Notes: a model not told the origin generated them from the letters alone. A stretch of DNA of 64,000 bases from JAGNKE01 sp964583335 (GCA_964583335.1 CAZOVG010000004.1:62001-126000), one strand, 5' to 3'. Positions 43,541-52,191 are shown, numbered from the stretch's first letter. Made by a program: numbers and translations.

Positions 43541-44701
43541 TCAAGCGCGGTTACTGATCAGGGGTTTAATTATCTTCTTTATTTTACCATGAAGTTTAGG
43601 TTGTTTATTGCGCAGATATCCCTTTAGAAAATATAAAACTTCAGAGACAAAACGTCCGGGGCGATAATATTCTTTCTCAAAGGCGCAGAGGACTGCGAAT
43701 AGAGCAGCTGCATCAGGTGTTTGAGGTGGCTTGCTCGTGAGATCATGTTCGGGCAGCGAAAAAAACGACCCTGTTGAGCCGCCGTATTTTTGCGCAAGCA
43801 GACGGTTATCGGTTCTGTGGGATTCGAATGTGCTCTGCTTGAGATCGCGTGAGATCGTATATCGCGTGCGGGGCAGGTCGTCGCGCTTATCCATACGGTT
43901 CAGAATGGCGATAATTGAGCGCTCGCGCATTTTCGTCTTATTCGTTTTGTTGAGTGCGGCCTTGAGGATCAGACATTCCGCGCTCAAACTCTGATTTTCA
44001 AGCTTTCTGGGGATATTTTCCTTCGTTCCGATGACTTTGTCCAGACCTGTGCGCTCCAGAAAATCTTGGCCGGTATCGCCGTTAACAAGCGCATCACGCT
44101 CGTAAGGGATGATCGAAAATTTATCGGGTTTGAGTGTTTCCTCCCACAGATCGACAAGATGGAGGTAATTCATGTGTGGAGTGAGAAGTTTTGCCAGTTG
44201 TTCTTCACTTTCATAGATTTTTTTCCCTAAAAGCCCTTCATATCTGATGATATGGCCCATAGCAGATTCCAACCATAGATCCTGCCTTCTTAGGTATAAA
44301 ACAACATGCTTATTTTTAGCAGGCAGCAGCGCGGCCAGACGTTCTATTTTCTTTTTATGAGTCTCAAAAAAATCCTCGGATGGGCTTAGGGTCCAAATTT
44401 GGGGAGCTCCGAAGAAGCTTTCAGCGCTCAGGATTAAACTATGGCAGGAATGTTTCTGCATCTGGCTCTTGAATTGCTCTACCCACTGTTCTGGCTCCAA
44501 GTCGGGGTATCGCTTTATATTTGAGAGAGATTCTGCAAAGGAGTTGTGCTCAACGAGATTGAGTGGCGTTCCGCCTAAAATGATATCAGGATAAAGATTC
44601 CCGTTTTTTATCAGGGCGTTACGGTTTTCAGCCATCAGGGACTGAAGCGAGCTTGTCCCTGTTTTGCTCTGCCCTATATGGAGTATCAGGTTCTGTATCA
44701 T
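43541..44701 (-). CDS. P-loop sulfotransferase-like protein 2
   Basis: A 386-residue protein with the 5'-phosphosulfate loop LILHIGQSKTGTSSLQSLM and a second conserved block HVVLYLRRQDLWLESAM, the position of the 3'-phosphate-binding Arg/Ser. It aligns with the gene at 42346 in the first 60 residues and around SLILSAESFFG, so the two are paralogues. ATG start at 44701. Downstream of FkbM gene 2 by 58 bases, so probably one operon. Function on the glycan of this locus is inferred. The C-terminus is basic (RNKQPKLHGKIKKIIKPL), suited to a membrane or polyanion surface. Confidence 0.7.
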   Translation of the reverse strand: MIQNLILHIGQSKTGTSSLQSLMAENRNALIKNGNLYPDIILGGTPLNLVEHNSFAESLSNIKRYPDLEPEQWVEQFKSQMQKHSCHSLILSAESFFGAPQIWTLSPSEDFFETHKKKIERLAALLPAKNKHVVLYLRRQDLWLESAMGHIIRYEGLLGKKIYESEEQLAKLLTPHMNYLHLVDLWEETLKPDKFSIIPYERDALVNGDTGQDFLERTGLDKVIGTKENIPRKLENQSLSAECLILKAALNKTNKTKMRERSIIAILNRMDKRDDLPRTRYTISRDLKQSTFESHRTDNRLLAQKYGGSTGSFFSLPEHDLTSKPPQTPDAAALFAVLCAFEKEYYRPGRFVSEVLYFLKGYLRNKQPKLHGKIKKIIKPLISNRA

Positions 44702-44759
44702 GACTAATTGTTACTCAACTGCTATTTGCTCGGCAAGCGGGAACGGTTGTTCCATGGTC

Positions 44760-45542
44760 TTAGCCATACTTCCTGCAGAAGACCATCGGTTTTGAGGTTT
44801 TGCGCGGCCCCACGTCTTCGATGACCTGAAAATGCTGACTCAGAAGCGTTCTGATGTTTTGCTCGTTGCAGCGTTTGGGGTTGATCGTGACGAGAACCAT
44901 CTCCACCTTTTCCAGAATTTCTGGCTTGGCGGTCAGAAAGGCTTCCTCGGCGCCCTCGATATCCACGTGCAGCAGATCGACGCGTTCGTATTTGCTGAGT
45001 TCAAACAGCTTTTCCAGCGCGACACCGAGAAGCCTGATCTCGGATTTGACGGGTTCCTTCCCCTTTTTTGTCTTGGGAGAGGGTTTGGCGAAGGGGACGA
45101 CGGCCTCTTCTTTCCAGGCGGCGCGGTTTAACACGCGCCAGGCGTGGCCGTATTGCGCGGCGGGTTCGCGGTTGCGTTTCAAAACGGAGAAGGTATCCGG
45201 GTCCGCCTCGACGCTGTAGATGTCGCACTGCGCGTTTTCGGCAAGGCACCAGAGCGAGAAGGTTCCGATATGCGCGCCGATATCCATTACCCGCATCAAA
45301 CTATTATTCGCGATGTAAGGTCTGAGGAAGGCGTATTTCTGCTCGATCAGAGTTTTGCGGACGGCGTTGATGTCCATGCGCCTGAAGACGATCGGAAGGT
45401 GCGCGAAACGGCCCTCCGCCAAAAGACCCGGCTTTTTGCGGGCCGCCAGAAGATACCGTGCGGCTTTGGGTTTGCTGCCGATGAGGGTGGATAGCCAATC
45501 GACGTTCGCCTTGAAACTTTTTATGTTACGTATCATTCCCAT
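44760..45542 (-). CDS. FkbM-family methyltransferase 2
   Basis: A 260-residue FkbM methyltransferase and the first gene of the polysaccharide operon. Motif I is VMDIGAHIGTFSLWCL, with IYSVEADPDTFSVLKRN and the acidic DLLHVDIEGAEEAFL. It is strongly similar to the gene at 41149 (shared WLSxLxGxKxKAA N-terminal helix and GHAWRxxNRAAWKEE block), so they are a recent duplicate pair, but this copy is more G+C-rich. An insert of Lys/Pro (SPKTKKGKEPVK) sits where the other copy has a short loop. Two copies suggest two different methylation positions on the glycan. Confidence 0.88.
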   Translation of the reverse strand: MGMIRNIKSFKANVDWLSTLIGSKPKAARYLLAARKKPGLLAEGRFAHLPIVFRRMDINAVRKTLIEQKYAFLRPYIANNSLMRVMDIGAHIGTFSLWCLAENAQCDIYSVEADPDTFSVLKRNREPAAQYGHAWRVLNRAAWKEEAVVPFAKPSPKTKKGKEPVKSEIRLLGVALEKLFELSKYERVDLLHVDIEGAEEAFLTAKPEILEKVEMVLVTINPKRCNEQNIRTLLSQHFQVIEDVGPRKTSKPMVFCRKYG

Positions 45543-45590
45543 GCCTGATTGTGGCCCATGCGAGGGTATCAGGCAAGCGGGGTGCGGCGG

Positions 45591-45836
45591 TCAGGTCTCA
45601 AAACCCTCGATCATCTTCATCATCTCGTCTTTTGCGGCGAGACGCTGTTTCTTGAGGGTTTCGAGGCGTTCGTCGCTGGCGGCCTCCGCGCCCTTTTCGA
45701 TGCGCAGGATTTCCTTGTTTACGCGCTCATATTCATCAAATAGGCGAGCGAAATGGTTGTTTTCCGCCTTAAGGCTATGGATGGCCAGTTTATGATCGGG
45801 GAGTTCGTCGGCCAGGCTGTGGGATTCGGTCAGCAT
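45591..45836 (-). CDS. YdcH-family (DUF465) small helical protein
   Basis: An 81-residue two-helix coiled-coil protein of the YdcH/DUF465 family. The family features are ADELPDHKLAIHSLKAENNH and HFARLFDEYERVNKEILRIE, followed by LETLKKQRLAAKDEM. Function is unknown in most bacteria; it is small, cytoplasmic and widely conserved in alphaproteobacteria. It lies 21 bases after the 118-residue gene and forms a two-gene operon with it. Confidence 0.85.
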   Translation of the reverse strand: MLTESHSLADELPDHKLAIHSLKAENNHFARLFDEYERVNKEILRIEKGAEAASDERLETLKKQRLAAKDEMMKMIEGFET

Positions 45837-45857
45837 TTGTGTTGTTCCTTTGCGGGT

Positions 45858-46214
45858 TTATTTGACAGAGACGATTTTAAAGGGCATTTCCGTTTCGTCG
45901 TGTTCGGTGATCGAGATGTATTCGCCCTCTGTAAAGACATGCCGGTCGAAGCGAAAGATCGGCTCTTCACCAAGCGCTTCGTTTTCATATTCTATGGCCC
46001 ATTGATTGCCCTTATGGTGGACGAGGCGGCCCTTTTGCTCGTCTTCGTTGCGCCAGAAGCGGCGGACCGTGCATTTGTCCTTATCGGCTTTCCAGCCTTC
46101 GGTGTCGAGATGGCCCTTGCCGTCCAGAGGGGCCACTATTTCATACCCGCACTCCGGCGAGCCTTGCGGAAATTGCTGTGTGCGGGCCAGTTCGAGTCTG
46201 ATTTTCTTCAACAT
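45858..46214 (-). CDS. Conserved hypothetical protein
   Basis: A 118-residue protein with no named domain known to me. It has alternating short strands (RLELARTQQFPQG; GYEIVAPLDGKG; GNQWAIEYENEAL; EYISITEHDETEMPFKIVSV), which suggest a small beta-barrel or sandwich. No signal peptide or Cys cluster. It is the first gene of an operon with the DUF465 gene; its start lies about 190 bases from the queC start, in divergent orientation. The two promoters share that gap. Confidence 0.75.
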   Translation of the reverse strand: MLKKIRLELARTQQFPQGSPECGYEIVAPLDGKGHLDTEGWKADKDKCTVRRFWRNEDEQKGRLVHHKGNQWAIEYENEALGEEPIFRFDRHVFTEGEYISITEHDETEMPFKIVSVK

Positions 46215-46314
46215 GCCCTAAAACCTTCTTAAATTTGACATTCTTGGGATTTTATTCAGCATGATGGCCCATCGTCCATGATTTCGGTCAAGAGCCGGGA
46301 CCTTTGCAAAAACT

Positions 46315-46342
46315 TTGCGTTTTTTGGCGGTTCTGCTATAAC
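46315..46342 (+). promoter_or_regulatory. Candidate promoter of the que operon
   Basis: TTGCGT (46315-46320), a 16-bp spacer and TATAAC (46337-46342) resemble a sigma-70 promoter. Transcription would start near 46349, just before a small CCTGA/TCAGG hairpin and the preQ1 aptamer. The -35 match is weak. Confidence 0.4.
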
Positions 46343-46363
46343 CTGCCTGCCTGAACGTCAGGT

Positions 46364-46398
46364 GCCGGTCGCAGCCTACCCGGCCAACAAAACAAGGA
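46364..46398 (+). promoter_or_regulatory. preQ1-I riboswitch in front of queC
   Basis: Bases 46364-46368 (GCCGG) pair with 46380-46384 (CCGGC) to form P1. The loop TCGCAGCCTAC and the A-rich tail AACAAAACAAGGA closely match the well-studied Thermoanaerobacter tengcongensis preQ1-I aptamer (GGTCGCAGTAACC with AACAAAACAAGG), where the tail folds back into a pseudoknot. The AAGGA at 46394-46398 is also the Shine-Dalgarno of queC, eight bases before the ATG at 46407. Binding of preQ1 should sequester it, so control is translational. The operon downstream makes preQ1, completing a feedback loop. Confidence 0.9.
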
Positions 46399-46406
46399 TT
46401 TAGAGT

Positions 46407-47117
46407 ATGAAGACCATCGTTATCTGCTCCGGCGGGCTGGATTCCGTTACCTTGGCTTATAAGGCGGCCAAGGAGTCGACCCTCATCGGGCTTATTTCCT
46501 TCGATTACGGGCAGCGGCACAAGCGCGAACTGGGCTATGCGGCGATTGCGGCCAAGGCGCTTGGTGTTCCGCACCATATCCTCGATATTTCGCACGTGGG
46601 GAAGATGCTGTCCGGGTCGGCGCTGACCGACGATCTGGATGTGCCGGACGGGCATTACGCCGAAGAGAATATGAGAGTGACGGTTGTTCCCAACCGGAAC
46701 GCGATCATGCTGGCGATTGCCTACGGTGTTGCCAGCGCGCAGGGGGCCGACCGTGTGGCCGCCGCCGTCCACGGGGGCGATCATTTCATCTATCCCGATT
46801 GCCGCCCCGGTTTTATCCGTGCGTTCGAGACGATGCAGAACCATGCTTTGGAAGGGTATTCCAATATCAGCCTGTTCGCGCCATTTCTTGAAAAGACCAA
46901 GGCCGATATCGTGGCGGAGGGCGCGACGCTGGGCGTTGATTTTGCCAATACATGGTCGTGCTACAAGGGCGGGGAGATTCATTGCGGGCGCTGCGGCACC
47001 TGCGTTGAGCGGCGCGAGGCGTTCGATATCGCCGGAGTTGCGGACCCCACCGTCTATGCGGACCCGGATTTTTGGGTTGAAACCGTGGCCAAGGCCAAGA
47101 AGAAGGGGCAAGGCTGA
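46407..47117 (+). CDS. queC: 7-cyano-7-deazaguanine (preQ0) synthase
   Basis: A 236-residue ATP-dependent enzyme that converts 7-carboxy-7-deazaguanine and ammonia to preQ0. The PP-loop SGGLDSVT lies near the N-terminus (residues 7-14). The zinc-binding Cys cluster is CYKGGEIHCGRCGTCVER near residues 192-209, with the four Cys present. The full family length is present. It is first in queCDEF and is preceded by a preQ1-I riboswitch that contains its ribosome-binding site. Its stop overlaps the queD start (TGATG). Confidence 0.97.
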   Translation: MKTIVICSGGLDSVTLAYKAAKESTLIGLISFDYGQRHKRELGYAAIAAKALGVPHHILDISHVGKMLSGSALTDDLDVPDGHYAEENMRVTVVPNRNAIMLAIAYGVASAQGADRVAAAVHGGDHFIYPDCRPGFIRAFETMQNHALEGYSNISLFAPFLEKTKADIVAEGATLGVDFANTWSCYKGGEIHCGRCGTCVERREAFDIAGVADPTVYADPDFWVETVAKAKKKGQG

Positions 47118-47473
47118 TGTACAAGATCGTCAAGGACTATCACTTTTCCGCCGCGCACCAGTTGCACCAGTTGCCGCCGGATCATCCGTGCGCGCGGGTG
47201 CACGGGCATAATTACGTGGTCGAGGTGGAACTGTGTTCGCCGACGCTCAATCAATACGGCTTCGTGCGGGATTACCGGGAACTGGATGCGCTTAAGGTCT
47301 ATATCGACTCCGAACTGGATCACCGCAACCTGAACGACGTTCTGGGCGACGATCATGTCACGGCGGAGCAGATCGCGCGGCATCTTTATGAATGGTGCAA
47401 GGCGAAGTGGCCGGAAGTGACGGCGGTGCGCGTCAAGGAAACGCCGCGCACGGTGGCGGAATATAGGCCATGA
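47117..47473 (+). CDS. queD: 6-carboxy-5,6,7,8-tetrahydropterin synthase
   Basis: A 118-residue zinc enzyme of the PTPS fold that makes 6-carboxytetrahydropterin from dihydroneopterin triphosphate. Zinc ligands are in HFSAAHQL and in CARVHGHNYVVEV, whose Cys is the catalytic nucleophile. The late EQIARHLYEW and VKETPRT motifs, with the pterin-anchoring Glu, are present. It overlaps queC by one base and queE by four, so the operon is tightly coupled. Confidence 0.96.
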   Translation: MYKIVKDYHFSAAHQLHQLPPDHPCARVHGHNYVVEVELCSPTLNQYGFVRDYRELDALKVYIDSELDHRNLNDVLGDDHVTAEQIARHLYEWCKAKWPEVTAVRVKETPRTVAEYRP

Positions 47474-48213
47474 CGGCGAAGGTCGCTGATACAGGCGAGA
47501 CAATCCGCATCAGCGAGATTTTCGGGCCGACGATACAGGGTGAGGGCGCCTTGATCGGGCAGCCTACGGTGTTCGTGCGCACGGGCGGGTGCGATTACCG
47601 CTGTTCGTGGTGCGATACGCTTCACGCGGTAGACAGCCGATACCGCGACACATGGATGCCGATGCGGGCGGATGAGGTTTTCGCGAAGGTCCAGGCGCTT
47701 TCGGGCGGGCAGCCTATCACGGTTTCGCTTTCGGGCGGCAACCCGGCCATCCAGCCTCTGGGCGGACTGATCGCTCTGGGAAAGGCGAAGGGATACCGTT
47801 TCGCGCTGGAAACGCAAGGGAGCATCGCGCAGGATTGGTTTGCGAACTTAGATGTTTTGACGCTTAGCCCCAAGCCGCCCTCTAGCGGGATGGCGACGGA
47901 CTGGGCGAAGTTCGATGCATGCCTCGATGCGGCCGGGGAGGAGCCCGACACGGCCCTCAAGATCGTCGTATTCGACGAGGCTGATTACGTTTATGCGCGG
48001 GAGGCGGCGGCGCGGTATCCGCAGCTGCCGATTTATCTTCAGCCCGGAAACTCTACGCCGCCCGATATCGAGGGGCGCGGGGAGCCTGACTTTTCGGAAT
48101 TGAACGCGCGCCTGCTCTGGTTGATCGAGCGGGCGGCGGCGGACAAGTGGTACGAGGCGCGGGTTTTGCCGCAGCTTCATGTTATGATCTGGGGCAACAA
48201 ACGGGGCGTCTAG
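47470..48213 (+). CDS. queE: 7-carboxy-7-deazaguanine synthase (radical SAM)
   Basis: A 247-residue radical SAM enzyme that contracts the pterin ring to 7-carboxy-7-deazaguanine. The iron-sulfur motif is GGCDYRCSWCDT (CxxxCxxC). EIFGPTIQGEGALIGQPTVF at the N-terminus is the family signature, and TVSLSGGNPAIQPLGG follows. Its start overlaps queD by four bases. All expected parts are intact. Confidence 0.96.
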   Translation: MTAKVADTGETIRISEIFGPTIQGEGALIGQPTVFVRTGGCDYRCSWCDTLHAVDSRYRDTWMPMRADEVFAKVQALSGGQPITVSLSGGNPAIQPLGGLIALGKAKGYRFALETQGSIAQDWFANLDVLTLSPKPPSSGMATDWAKFDACLDAAGEEPDTALKIVVFDEADYVYAREAAARYPQLPIYLQPGNSTPPDIEGRGEPDFSELNARLLWLIERAAADKWYEARVLPQLHVMIWGNKRGV

Positions 48214-48226
48214 GGGGCGCAAGAGC

Positions 48227-48706
48227 ATGAGCAAGAAAAAGAGCGGCAAGGGAATTTATGAAAACCTGACGCAACTTGGCGGAAAGTCTGATCTGCCGGA
48301 TTCTCCTGAGAAGGCTGTGATTGAGCGCGTGCCGAACCCGCATGAGGGCACGGATTGTCTCGTGCGGTTTACGGCGCCGGAGTTTACCTCCATCTGCCCC
48401 ATCACGGGCGCGCCGGATTTCGCGCATCTGATGATTGACTACGTTCCCGGCAAGTGGCTGGTCGAGAGCAAGTCGCTCAAGCTTTTTCTCGGTTCTTTCC
48501 GCAATCACGGGGCGTTTCATGAGGATTGTACGGTGGGCATCGCCAAGCGTTTGGTCAAGGAGATCAAGCCCGTGTGGCTGCGGATTGGCGGATACTGGTA
48601 CCCACGCGGGGGGATTCCGATCGACGTCTTCTATCAGACCGGGCCAGCGCCCAAGTCGGTCTGGGTGCCCGATCAGGGTGTGCCGCCTTACCGGGGACGA
48701 GGCTAG
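48227..48706 (+). CDS. queF: NADPH-dependent preQ0 reductase
   Basis: A 159-residue unimodular QueF of the T-fold. It reduces preQ0 to preQ1 with two NADPH. The nucleophile Cys lies in FTSICPITGAPDF, and the QueF motif ESKSLKLFLGSFRNHG follows with the substrate Glu in NHGAFHEDC. It is 13 bases after queE. Its product, preQ1, is the likely ligand of the riboswitch at 46364. Its TAG touches the next ATG, so the downstream gene is in the same message. Confidence 0.96.
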   Translation: MSKKKSGKGIYENLTQLGGKSDLPDSPEKAVIERVPNPHEGTDCLVRFTAPEFTSICPITGAPDFAHLMIDYVPGKWLVESKSLKLFLGSFRNHGAFHEDCTVGIAKRLVKEIKPVWLRIGGYWYPRGGIPIDVFYQTGPAPKSVWVPDQGVPPYRGRG

Positions 48707-49390
48707 ATGAAGAAGTTTGTTTTAGGGTTTTTTGTCGTTTTACTCTCCGTCCTCGTTCTGGGTTCCGGTTATTTATGGGCTACGGCGGCCCGCGTCGGGG
48801 CGCTGCCTGAGCTTAAAGACGGCGATGTCGTTTTTCATTCCAGCCGCAGTTCGCAAAGCACCGCAATCTGGATGGCTTCGGGCAGTCTTTACACGCATAT
48901 GGGGATGATCAAGCATCGCGATGGTGTTCCTTATGTTCTTGAAGCGGTCGGACCTGTGCGCGAGATTTCCCTTGAGGACTGGATCGCGGAAGGCCTGGGC
49001 GGGCGGCTCAGCGTCATGCGGTTTAAAGATCTCACGGATGAACAGGCCGGGAAGGTTCTGGAGGCCGCCGAGGCTTATATGGGTTTGCCCTACGACCCTT
49101 ACTTTACGTTCGGCAAGGACCGGATTTATTGCAGCGAGCTGGTTTACTATGCGTTTAAGGAAGGGCTTTCCGAAGATCTGGGCAAAGTTGAGAAAATCAA
49201 GGATTTGAACCTTGATAGCCGCGCCGTGAAGGCTTTGATCGCGGAGCGCTGGGAGGGGTATCCGCCCTGCAAGAAGGGCGGTGTTGCCAGCCTTGAGCAG
49301 TGTTTGCCGATCCTTTATGAGGAGGAGTTGATCACGCCTGTCAGTATTTCCGAAGATCAAAGGCTGGAAACGGTTTACTCCAATTACTAA
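48707..49390 (+). CDS. YiiX/YebB-like permuted papain-fold protein (NlpC/P60 superfamily)
   Basis: A 227-residue protein with an N-terminal signal or anchor helix (VLGFFVVLLSVLVLGSGYLW) and a permuted NlpC/P60 domain. The catalytic His is in SLYTHMGMI and the Cys in IYCSELVYYAF, in the His-then-Cys order of the permuted group (DUF830). It probably acts in the periplasm on peptide or lipid amide bonds. It follows queF directly (TAG ATG) but is not a queuosine gene, so the link is positional. C-terminal about 60 residues are less conserved. Confidence 0.8.
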   Translation: MKKFVLGFFVVLLSVLVLGSGYLWATAARVGALPELKDGDVVFHSSRSSQSTAIWMASGSLYTHMGMIKHRDGVPYVLEAVGPVREISLEDWIAEGLGGRLSVMRFKDLTDEQAGKVLEAAEAYMGLPYDPYFTFGKDRIYCSELVYYAFKEGLSEDLGKVEKIKDLNLDSRAVKALIAERWEGYPPCKKGGVASLEQCLPILYEEELITPVSISEDQRLETVYSNY

Positions 49391-49417
49391 AATTCTTTCA
49401 ACCCGTTAAAACACATG

Positions 49418-49446
49418 CTGCCATTTTTGGGGTTGCGGGTTATAAT
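49418..49446 (+). promoter_or_regulatory. Candidate sigma-70 promoter before the gene at 49486
   Basis: CTGCCA (49418-49423), 17-bp spacer and a perfect TATAAT (49441-49446). The start of transcription would be near 49453, giving a short leader before the gene at 49486. Confidence 0.45.
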
Positions 49447-49485
49447 GCCGCACTGTGTTGATATTCAAAGACTTGGATCGTGCCT

Positions 49486-50295
49486 ATGCTGACTTCCGTT
49501 GCCCAGACCGTCGCCCTTACAAACTGGGGAAATTCCGCCCTTCGCCGGGGCCTTGACCTTAAAAAGGAGAATTTCTTTCCCGGAAATTCGGTTTTCAAGG
49601 GCTGCAAGGAGGTGCGGTTTGCTGACGCCGACCCGAAAACCGCCAAAAGCGGCGATATGGATTATGCGCCCGATCCTGTGGCGTGGGTAAAAAGGATCGC
49701 GGAGGGGCAGGGGCGGACCCTGCGCCTGCATTATCGGCCCTCTAGCAACCCCGATATGTCGGACCGGATCGCCTCAAGCCTCGGGCAGGGCGGGCGATGG
49801 TTCATCGAAGTGGTCAAGGTCGTCGCGTCGGATTACTGGGAGGCGCGCTGGGACAGCCCTTCGACGGTCGTCTACAGGCGCGTTTCGGCCAACGAGACCG
49901 TGCGGCCCATCGAATTTCACACCTCGCTTGAGGAGATCAATTCGCGGCTTGAGAAAAGCCTGAAGGACGCGGCAACGTTCGCGCGTGGCCATGGGCAGGA
50001 GAAGTTCGCGATTGCGTTTGAAAACGGCAGCAAGATCGCCGAGGAAGCCAAGGCGCCTTTGGAGGGCGTTCCACACGCTGATATTCTCTATCCCGCGCAT
50101 TTTAGTCTCAAGGCGCAGCGGGCTCTGGGCGCCATTCAGGCGGCGTGGGTGTTCGAGGGTAAGGGCAGCTGGAACGATGTGCGCATCGACGACCCTAAGG
50201 ACCACGAGGTTTACGAGAAGCTCTCAGACGAACTTTATACGCTGTTCTGCCGTGCGATCGTATATTCCGTCAATTCCGGGTTTTTGAAAGATTGA
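49486..50295 (+). CDS. Hypothetical protein
   Basis: A 269-residue protein I do not recognise. It is mixed alpha/beta with no signal peptide, transmembrane helix or Cys cluster. Conserved-looking parts are ARWDSPSTVVYRRVSANET and PIEFHTSLEEINSRLEKSL. GTG at 49480 is an alternative start two codons earlier. It stands alone between the que operon and a divergent-facing membrane gene, behind a fair promoter. Base composition is typical of the window. Confidence 0.7.
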   Translation: MLTSVAQTVALTNWGNSALRRGLDLKKENFFPGNSVFKGCKEVRFADADPKTAKSGDMDYAPDPVAWVKRIAEGQGRTLRLHYRPSSNPDMSDRIASSLGQGGRWFIEVVKVVASDYWEARWDSPSTVVYRRVSANETVRPIEFHTSLEEINSRLEKSLKDAATFARGHGQEKFAIAFENGSKIAEEAKAPLEGVPHADILYPAHFSLKAQRALGAIQAAWVFEGKGSWNDVRIDDPKDHEVYEKLSDELYTLFCRAIVYSVNSGFLKD

Positions 50296-50301
50296 TTGGC
50301 T

Positions 50302-50982
50302 TTAGACTCCGCCCCTCATAGAGACGATCATCATCGCCAGCGCGACGATGATCACCAGCAGAATCATCACAGGCAGAAGCAAATTAAAAAATCCGCGCCA
50401 GCTCGATCGGAAACCCTGTACCTCGGCAACCATATGGCTGGCCAGAACAATCGTCCAGATCGCCGCGATCACCGTTACTCCCAGATTCATGTATTCAACC
50501 GTGGCCACATCGCCTGAAAGCATGGATATATCGAGATCCTGAAACTCTGAGGTGAAAAGGCTGTGGCCGGAAACGGATAGACGGGGCCAGTACATGAGCC
50601 CTGCGACGGTCAGAGGAAGGTACGACCAAACGCTCACGACACGGAGGTCCATCTGGGTTGCTCTGCCGCCCAGCCAATTTCCGGTCACTTGCATCAGCCA
50701 GCCCGAAATATAAACGCCCAGCAACACGACCGGAGGGCCGATGATCAATGACACGGCGAGAATTACGCCGAGAGAGTCGATTTTATCGCCGGATTTGGCG
50801 CTTTCAAAGCTTTGGAGCATATTGACGATGCCGTAGGCAAAAACAATCAAGCCGTATCCATAAGACGGGTTATTGGCCAGAATGTAGCGGATCGTCTTGC
50901 GGGGGCGGAGCCAGATTGAAGCCCAGGGATTCAGCCGGGGGCCGGAGGGGCCGTGATGGTCGTCGGAGGTGGGGTAGCGCAT
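50302..50982 (-). CDS. Yip1-like integral membrane protein
   Basis: A 226-residue protein with five hydrophobic helices after a polar N-terminus. The first part, NPWASIWLRPRKTIRYILAN, is the usual opening of bacterial Yip1-domain proteins. Helices follow around GYGLIVFAYGIVNML, VILAVSLIIGPPVVLLGVYI, SVWSYLPLTVAGLMYW, MNLGVTVIAAIWTIVL and the C-terminal FFNLLLPVMILLVIIVALAM. It converges on the gene at 49486, with six bases between the stops. Function is unknown in bacteria; membrane organisation is only a guess. Confidence 0.8.
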   Translation of the reverse strand: MRYPTSDDHHGPSGPRLNPWASIWLRPRKTIRYILANNPSYGYGLIVFAYGIVNMLQSFESAKSGDKIDSLGVILAVSLIIGPPVVLLGVYISGWLMQVTGNWLGGRATQMDLRVVSVWSYLPLTVAGLMYWPRLSVSGHSLFTSEFQDLDISMLSGDVATVEYMNLGVTVIAAIWTIVLASHMVAEVQGFRSSWRGFFNLLLPVMILLVIIVALAMMIVSMRGGV

Positions 50983-51162
50983 CGGTCCGCCTTACAAAGC
51001 TCAGTCAGGATTTCATTGAAAAGGTTAACTCAAAAGCCGCCCGGAACCAAATGAAAATCCTTTATTTTCAGGGGTTCAAGCCCTTAGGGCCGAACATTTT
51101 TTTTGCTTTTGTCCGTCAAAGCACTAATATCAGTCTTCTTGCCAACAGGAGACGTTTTCGCC

Positions 51163-52167
51163 ATGGCTCAGGAACAATCCGCATCGTCAGACCGCACCGA
51201 AGCCGGGGGTGCCCGCATGAAGGCCCTTCAGGACGCTTTGCAAAGCCGGATCATCGGGCAGCACGATTTGATCCGCAGTATGATTTTGTGTCTTTTGTGC
51301 GACGGGCATATGCTGATCGAGGGGATGCCCGGTCTGGCCAAGACCACGGCGGCCAAAACGCTGGCGCAAGCTTTGGAGGGCGAGTTTCAGCGCATACAGT
51401 TCACGCCGGACCTTCTGCCCTCGGACCTCATCGGGACGGACGTTTACCTGCACGAGACCTCTAGCTTCGAGTTTCGGCGCGGGCCGCTGTTCCATAACGT
51501 CATTCTGGCCGACGAGGTGAACCGTGCCCCGGCCAAGGTGCAGTCCGCGCTTCTGGAGGCGATGGAGGAGCGGCAGGTTTCCGTCGGGCTTCATACCTAT
51601 AAGTTGCCGCCGCTTTACATGGTTCTGGCGACGCAGAACCCGATCGAGCAGGAGGGGACCTATACCTTGCCCGAAGCGCAGCTCGACCGTTTCCTGATGC
51701 ATGCGGTGGCGGAGTATCCGAACCACGACGAGGAAATGCAGATCCTCGATCTGGACGACGCGCTGGCGGAGGGTAAGGCCGGGAAACCTGCGCCTTCGAG
51801 CCCGGTGATGAAACAGGACGAAATTTTCAAGGCCCGGGAGCAGATCCGCAAGGTTTATACGGACCGCAAGATCAAGCATTATGCCGTATCGCTGGTGAGC
51901 GCGACGCGCAAGCCCGGCGCCTATAGCCAGAAGCTTTACGACTGGATATTGCACGGGGCTTCGCCGCGCGCGACGCTGGGGCTGATCGCCGCCGGGCGGG
52001 CGCTTGCTTGGCTGGAGGGGGACAGTTACGTCACGCCGCACCACATTCAGAAGGTTGCGCCGAATATCCTGCGGCACCGGATCATCCCGACCTTCGAGGC
52101 GGAGGCGGACGGTGTGTCGCGGCAGAAGATCATCGAGCATTTGCTTGAGGTGGTCGCGGTTCCTTAA
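51163..52167 (+). CDS. MoxR-family AAA+ ATPase
   Basis: A 334-residue MoxR ATPase, first gene of the Bat operon. Walker A-like GMPGLAKTTAAKTL, Walker B LADEVNRAPAKVQSALLEAM and the downstream EERQVSV hairpin and sensor stretch ATQNPIEQEGTYTLPEAQLDRFL are all clear. MoxR proteins act as chaperone-like partners of VWA proteins encoded beside them. The ATG at 51163 has AGGAGA nine bases upstream and is preferred to a TTG 20 codons earlier. Four genes of the operon follow on the same strand. Confidence 0.95.
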   Translation: MAQEQSASSDRTEAGGARMKALQDALQSRIIGQHDLIRSMILCLLCDGHMLIEGMPGLAKTTAAKTLAQALEGEFQRIQFTPDLLPSDLIGTDVYLHETSSFEFRRGPLFHNVILADEVNRAPAKVQSALLEAMEERQVSVGLHTYKLPPLYMVLATQNPIEQEGTYTLPEAQLDRFLMHAVAEYPNHDEEMQILDLDDALAEGKAGKPAPSSPVMKQDEIFKAREQIRKVYTDRKIKHYAVSLVSATRKPGAYSQKLYDWILHGASPRATLGLIAAGRALAWLEGDSYVTPHHIQKVAPNILRHRIIPTFEAEADGVSRQKIIEHLLEVVAVP

Positions 52168-52191
52168 GGGTTGCTGAGGGCGGAGCGTTCG

